Below the pieces are notes generated by a model. The model ran no database searches. It was not told where the DNA came from and saw only the letters and a list, made by a program, of their open reading frames with translations. Of a stretch of DNA of 26,267 bases, positions 24,136 through 26,267 are shown piece by piece. Origin of the DNA: Acidobacteria bacterium AH-259-L09 (GTDB lineage Bacteria > Acidobacteriota > UBA6911 > RPQK01); the NCBI GenBank assembly GCA_027717875.1, contig JALLOL010000008.1:1-26267 (forward strand). Reading direction: 5' to 3'. The number at the start of each line of letters is the position of its first letter. Within the stretch, counting starts at the first letter, position 1. The position numbers and the translations under genes were made by a program.

Positions 24136-24980
24136 TTGGCTCCTGACTCCTGGCTCCTTCGGCGTGTAGCGCCGTAGAGCTGATCAGCTGCGTAGAACTG
24201 CAGCGGTCTGGCAAAGGGAATGAGTTCCAGTTCAGCGGCTAGCTCAAAGAAGGTTTGCAGGCCCCGCAGATTAGAGTCGTCCAACGAATAGTTGAGATTT
24301 TCCAATATGTACTTGCGTATTTCTGCAGCCGGAACCCCGAGCTTTTCCGAGTAGACTCGAGCAATCGAATCAATTTCCTTCAGCCCTTGTTCCCGGGATA
24401 GATAGAAAACTTGAGCTTTCTCTCCAAGATTGACTCCCGAACGAAGGGCCCAAAAAGCAAAGACGAAGGGTAAACCCGTAAAGCGATGCCATTCACTTGC
24501 CAGATCATAGATAAAGAAAGTGCTGCGCGAAACTTTCAGAGCTGGATTTCCAATGACCAGGGCAGCGTCGTCGTGTTCCAGCATTTTCTCCGGATCTGGA
24601 GACTCCTGATGATAGGTCACCGAATGTCGACCGTAGAACTTGTGAAGAAGGATCTTAAGAAGAGCCACAGAGGTTCGGCTTGAGGAATCGACCGCCACGC
24701 TGGACACTTGCGTGAGAGGCACTTTACTGACGAACAAAACGCTTTTCACCTGGCGCTTGGAGGCAACGGCGATGTCAGGTAGGACCAGCAAATCAGGGAT
24801 CCTCTGATATTCGATTACCGGGATCAATCCGATATCGGCCTCCCCAGTCGAAAGATGTCTTGCGCATTCCGAAGGGACATCAAAGAGAATTTCAAAGACG
24901 TCCTGGTAGGGGCCGTTTAGAAATCCCCATCCCAAGGGCACAGAATTCAGATACTCGATGAAGGACACTCTCAGTTTCAT
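24132..24980 (-). CDS. mqnA: Chorismate dehydratase of the futalosine menaquinone pathway
   Basis: MqnA removes water from chorismate to give 3-[(1-carboxyvinyl)oxy]benzoate, the first step of the futalosine route to menaquinone. The ATG at 24980 gives 282 residues starting MKLRVSFIEYLNSVPLGWGF, typical of MqnA. It is a periplasmic-binding-protein-like fold without a signal peptide: LSTGEADIGLIPVIEYQRI, VKSVLFVSKVPL, VAVDSSSRTSVALLKILLHK, DDAALVIGNPAL and YDLASEWHRFTGLPFVFAFW. The WxxxTGLPFVFAxW stretch is shared with MqnA/MqnD. MqnD is the alternative, but the N-terminus and SSRTS motif favour MqnA. The last residues RRRSQESGAK and the stop derive from an AGGAGTC repeat and element A. Confidence 0.93.
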   Translation of the reverse strand: MKLRVSFIEYLNSVPLGWGFLNGPYQDVFEILFDVPSECARHLSTGEADIGLIPVIEYQRIPDLLVLPDIAVASKRQVKSVLFVSKVPLTQVSSVAVDSSSRTSVALLKILLHKFYGRHSVTYHQESPDPEKMLEHDDAALVIGNPALKVSRSTFFIYDLASEWHRFTGLPFVFAFWALRSGVNLGEKAQVFYLSREQGLKEIDSIARVYSEKLGVPAAEIRKYILENLNYSLDDSNLRGLQTFFELAAELELIPFARPLQFYAADQLYGATRRRSQESGAK

Positions 24981-25009
24981 AGCGGCCCCGGTGGTGGGAT
25001 GATAGCAGA

Positions 25010-25031
25010 CAACAACTGACAACTGTCAGTT
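25010..25031. repeat. CTGACAA hairpin in the mqnA/dprA divergent gap
   Basis: CAACTGACA and TGTCAGTTG flank two bases and form a small perfect hairpin in the 91-bp region between the divergent mqnA and dprA genes. It belongs to the CTGACAA family and could affect either promoter. Confidence 0.7.
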
Positions 25032-25071
25032 GCAGTCGTAGTTTTTCCGGCTTGAACGTTGTAGAGGAAGG

Positions 25072-26181
25072 ATGAACGAACAAGTATTCAGCTGTCTGGC
25101 GCTGAGCCTGGTTCCAGGTTTGGGCCCGTCCCGGCTTCACCAGCTCATTCAAGAGTGCGGGTCACCCATGGAATTGCTCAAGCTTTCTCCGGCTGAACTC
25201 GCTCGGTTCCAAGTCTCTAGGGAAGCCCGAGCCTTCATCTCCAGCGCGTGTGCACTGCGAGCTGCAGAAAAAGCCATTCAGCAGGCCAATGAGAAAGGAA
25301 TCCGTCTCTTGTCGATTTTCGATGATGAGTACCCACACCTACTCAAGCAAATTTTCGATCCGCCGCTGGTTCTCTACTGTCTGGGAAACCTTGCGGCTCT
25401 TCGTCATCCTTCGATTGCCGTGGTGGGTTCGCGCCGCTGCTCGGTGTATGGGAAAGAGGTGACTCAAAAGATCACCCGGAAACTCTCGTCAATGGGATTG
25501 TGCATCGTGAGTGGTTTGGCCCGAGGAATTGATTCTCAGGCCCACATCGGGGCTCTGGATGGGGCAGGGGCAACCGTGGCCGTTTTGGGAAACGGCGTTG
25601 ACGTCATATACCCAAGGGAAAACCGCCGGTTGTACCAGCGGATTTGTCGGGATGGATGCGTAATTAGCGAGTTTCCCTGCGGCAGTTTTCCGGCACCGCA
25701 AAATTTCCCAATTCGCAACCGGGTTATCAGTGGTCTGTGCTACGGTACGGTGATTACGGAAGCATCAGAGTTTTCGGGTTCACTGATTACGGCCCGGCTG
25801 GCATTGGAGCACAATCGTGAACTGTGGGCGGTCCCTGGAAACATCACCAGCCCTGGAAGCTATGGTCCAAACTATCTGATCAAGCAGGGTGCGAAGATTG
25901 TTGTGGACAGCCAAGATATCCTGGAAGAATTACCGCCCTACGTCTTAGATTTGCTGATTGCCGAAATGTCCCAATCGCCGCCCCATTCTGGGGAGCCGTT
26001 GACGCAAGCTGAAGAAGCGGTTTTGAAGCTCTTATCGACGGATGCACCCACTCATTTTGATGGGCTCCTGAACCGGTCCGCGCTCCATCTCTCTGAATTA
26101 AACGAAGTCTTGTTAGAACTTGAAATGAAAGGACTTATCCGGCAATTGCCCGGACGCCAGTTTAGCCGAAAGCTCTTGTGA
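25072..26181 (+). CDS. dprA: DNA processing protein DprA/Smf
   Basis: DprA binds incoming single-stranded DNA during natural transformation and loads RecA. The 369-residue protein has an N-terminal helix-hairpin-helix region (LALSLVPGLGPSRLHQLI) and then the Rossmann-like core. This carries DDEYPHLLKQIFDPPLVLYC, VVGSRRCSVYGKEV, IVSGLARGIDSQAHIGALD, VAVLGNGVDVIYPRENRRLY, SEFPCGSFPAPQNFPIRNRV, EASEFSGSLITARLALEHNR and VPGNITSPGSYGPNYLIKQGA. A C-terminal winged-helix (DML1-like) domain follows (LTQAEEAVLKLLSTDAPTHF, LLELEMKGLIRQLPG). An AGAGGAAGG stretch abuts the ATG. It diverges from mqnA. Its presence shows the usual housekeeping form and alone does not prove competence. Confidence 0.96.
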   Translation: MNEQVFSCLALSLVPGLGPSRLHQLIQECGSPMELLKLSPAELARFQVSREARAFISSACALRAAEKAIQQANEKGIRLLSIFDDEYPHLLKQIFDPPLVLYCLGNLAALRHPSIAVVGSRRCSVYGKEVTQKITRKLSSMGLCIVSGLARGIDSQAHIGALDGAGATVAVLGNGVDVIYPRENRRLYQRICRDGCVISEFPCGSFPAPQNFPIRNRVISGLCYGTVITEASEFSGSLITARLALEHNRELWAVPGNITSPGSYGPNYLIKQGAKIVVDSQDILEELPPYVLDLLIAEMSQSPPHSGEPLTQAEEAVLKLLSTDAPTHFDGLLNRSALHLSELNEVLLELEMKGLIRQLPGRQFSRKLL

Positions 26182-26184
26182 GGG

Positions 26185-26240
26185 GACAGGAGACAGGAGT
26201 CAGGAGCTAGGAGCCAGGAGCTAGGAGTCAGGAGTCAAAA
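26185..26240. repeat. AGGAGTC/AGGAGCC/AGGAGCT heptamer array after dprA
   Basis: About seven tandem heptamers (AGGAGTC, AGGAGCT, AGGAGCC) follow the dprA stop. A short piece of the same family lies at the 3' end of mqnA (24136-24160). The last 27 bases of the window hold nothing recognisable. Confidence 0.85.
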
Positions 26241-26267
26241 TGATGTGCGTCTGGGCTATGAGCTGTT

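Overview
The window reads as a stretch of bacterial chromosome made almost entirely of housekeeping genes, with an unusual load of short repeats between and inside them. There is no ribosomal RNA gene, tRNA, phage or transposase gene. The gene content suggests an Acidobacteriota-like or other deep-branching Gram-negative organism: futalosine-route MqnA, a stand-alone UpxY-type NusG, a DUF1343/NamZ protein, a YVTN propeller, and SecA with a zinc tail. That placement is an inference of low to moderate confidence, since no phylogenetic marker was compared.

Region by region. Positions 1-6712 (+) hold a tryptophan operon in the order trpE (5' end cut off), trpG, trpD, trpC, trpF, trpB, trpA, closed by a good intrinsic terminator at 6830-6866. 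Positions 7007-8423 (+) hold an AroQ chorismate mutase overlapping a type I-beta DAHP synthase, so the entry and the Phe/Tyr branch of the chorismate pathway lie next to the Trp branch. guaB (-) and secA (+) diverge at about 10063-10320. A NusG paralogue and an FmdB-type zinc-ribbon protein (both -) diverge from a flippase-like membrane protein and a nucleotide-sugar epimerase (+, ATGA overlap). A secreted YVTN beta-propeller and folD (-) follow. Positions 18609-24980 (-) hold mqnA, a NamZ/DUF1343 protein, a CYTH protein, a MurU-like nucleotidyltransferase, an AmgK-like kinase (ATGA overlap) and asnS, the last two in one uninterrupted reading frame. dprA (+) ends the window.

How the genes work together. 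AroF feeds chorismate to TrpE/G, AroQ and MqnA. NamZ, the AmgK-like kinase and the MurU-like transferase could form a MurNAc salvage route from peptidoglycan fragments to UDP-MurNAc. The flippase/epimerase pair points to envelope glycan synthesis.

The most unusual feature is the repeat landscape. (1) Several unrelated-looking tandem repeats nearly all have a 7-bp period. (2) GC-rich palindromic elements and a 74-bp near-perfect palindrome sit in frame inside trpF and trpB, and the trpB type recurs at the kinase/asnS junction and encodes the same peptide. (3) A roughly 170-210-bp element with a conserved core and nested inverted-repeat arms occurs four times and occupies all three convergent gene junctions. 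(4) Many genes end on a stop codon supplied by a repeat. (5) A 185-bp MITE with perfect 17-bp ends and a 6-bp target duplication lies between trpG and trpD.
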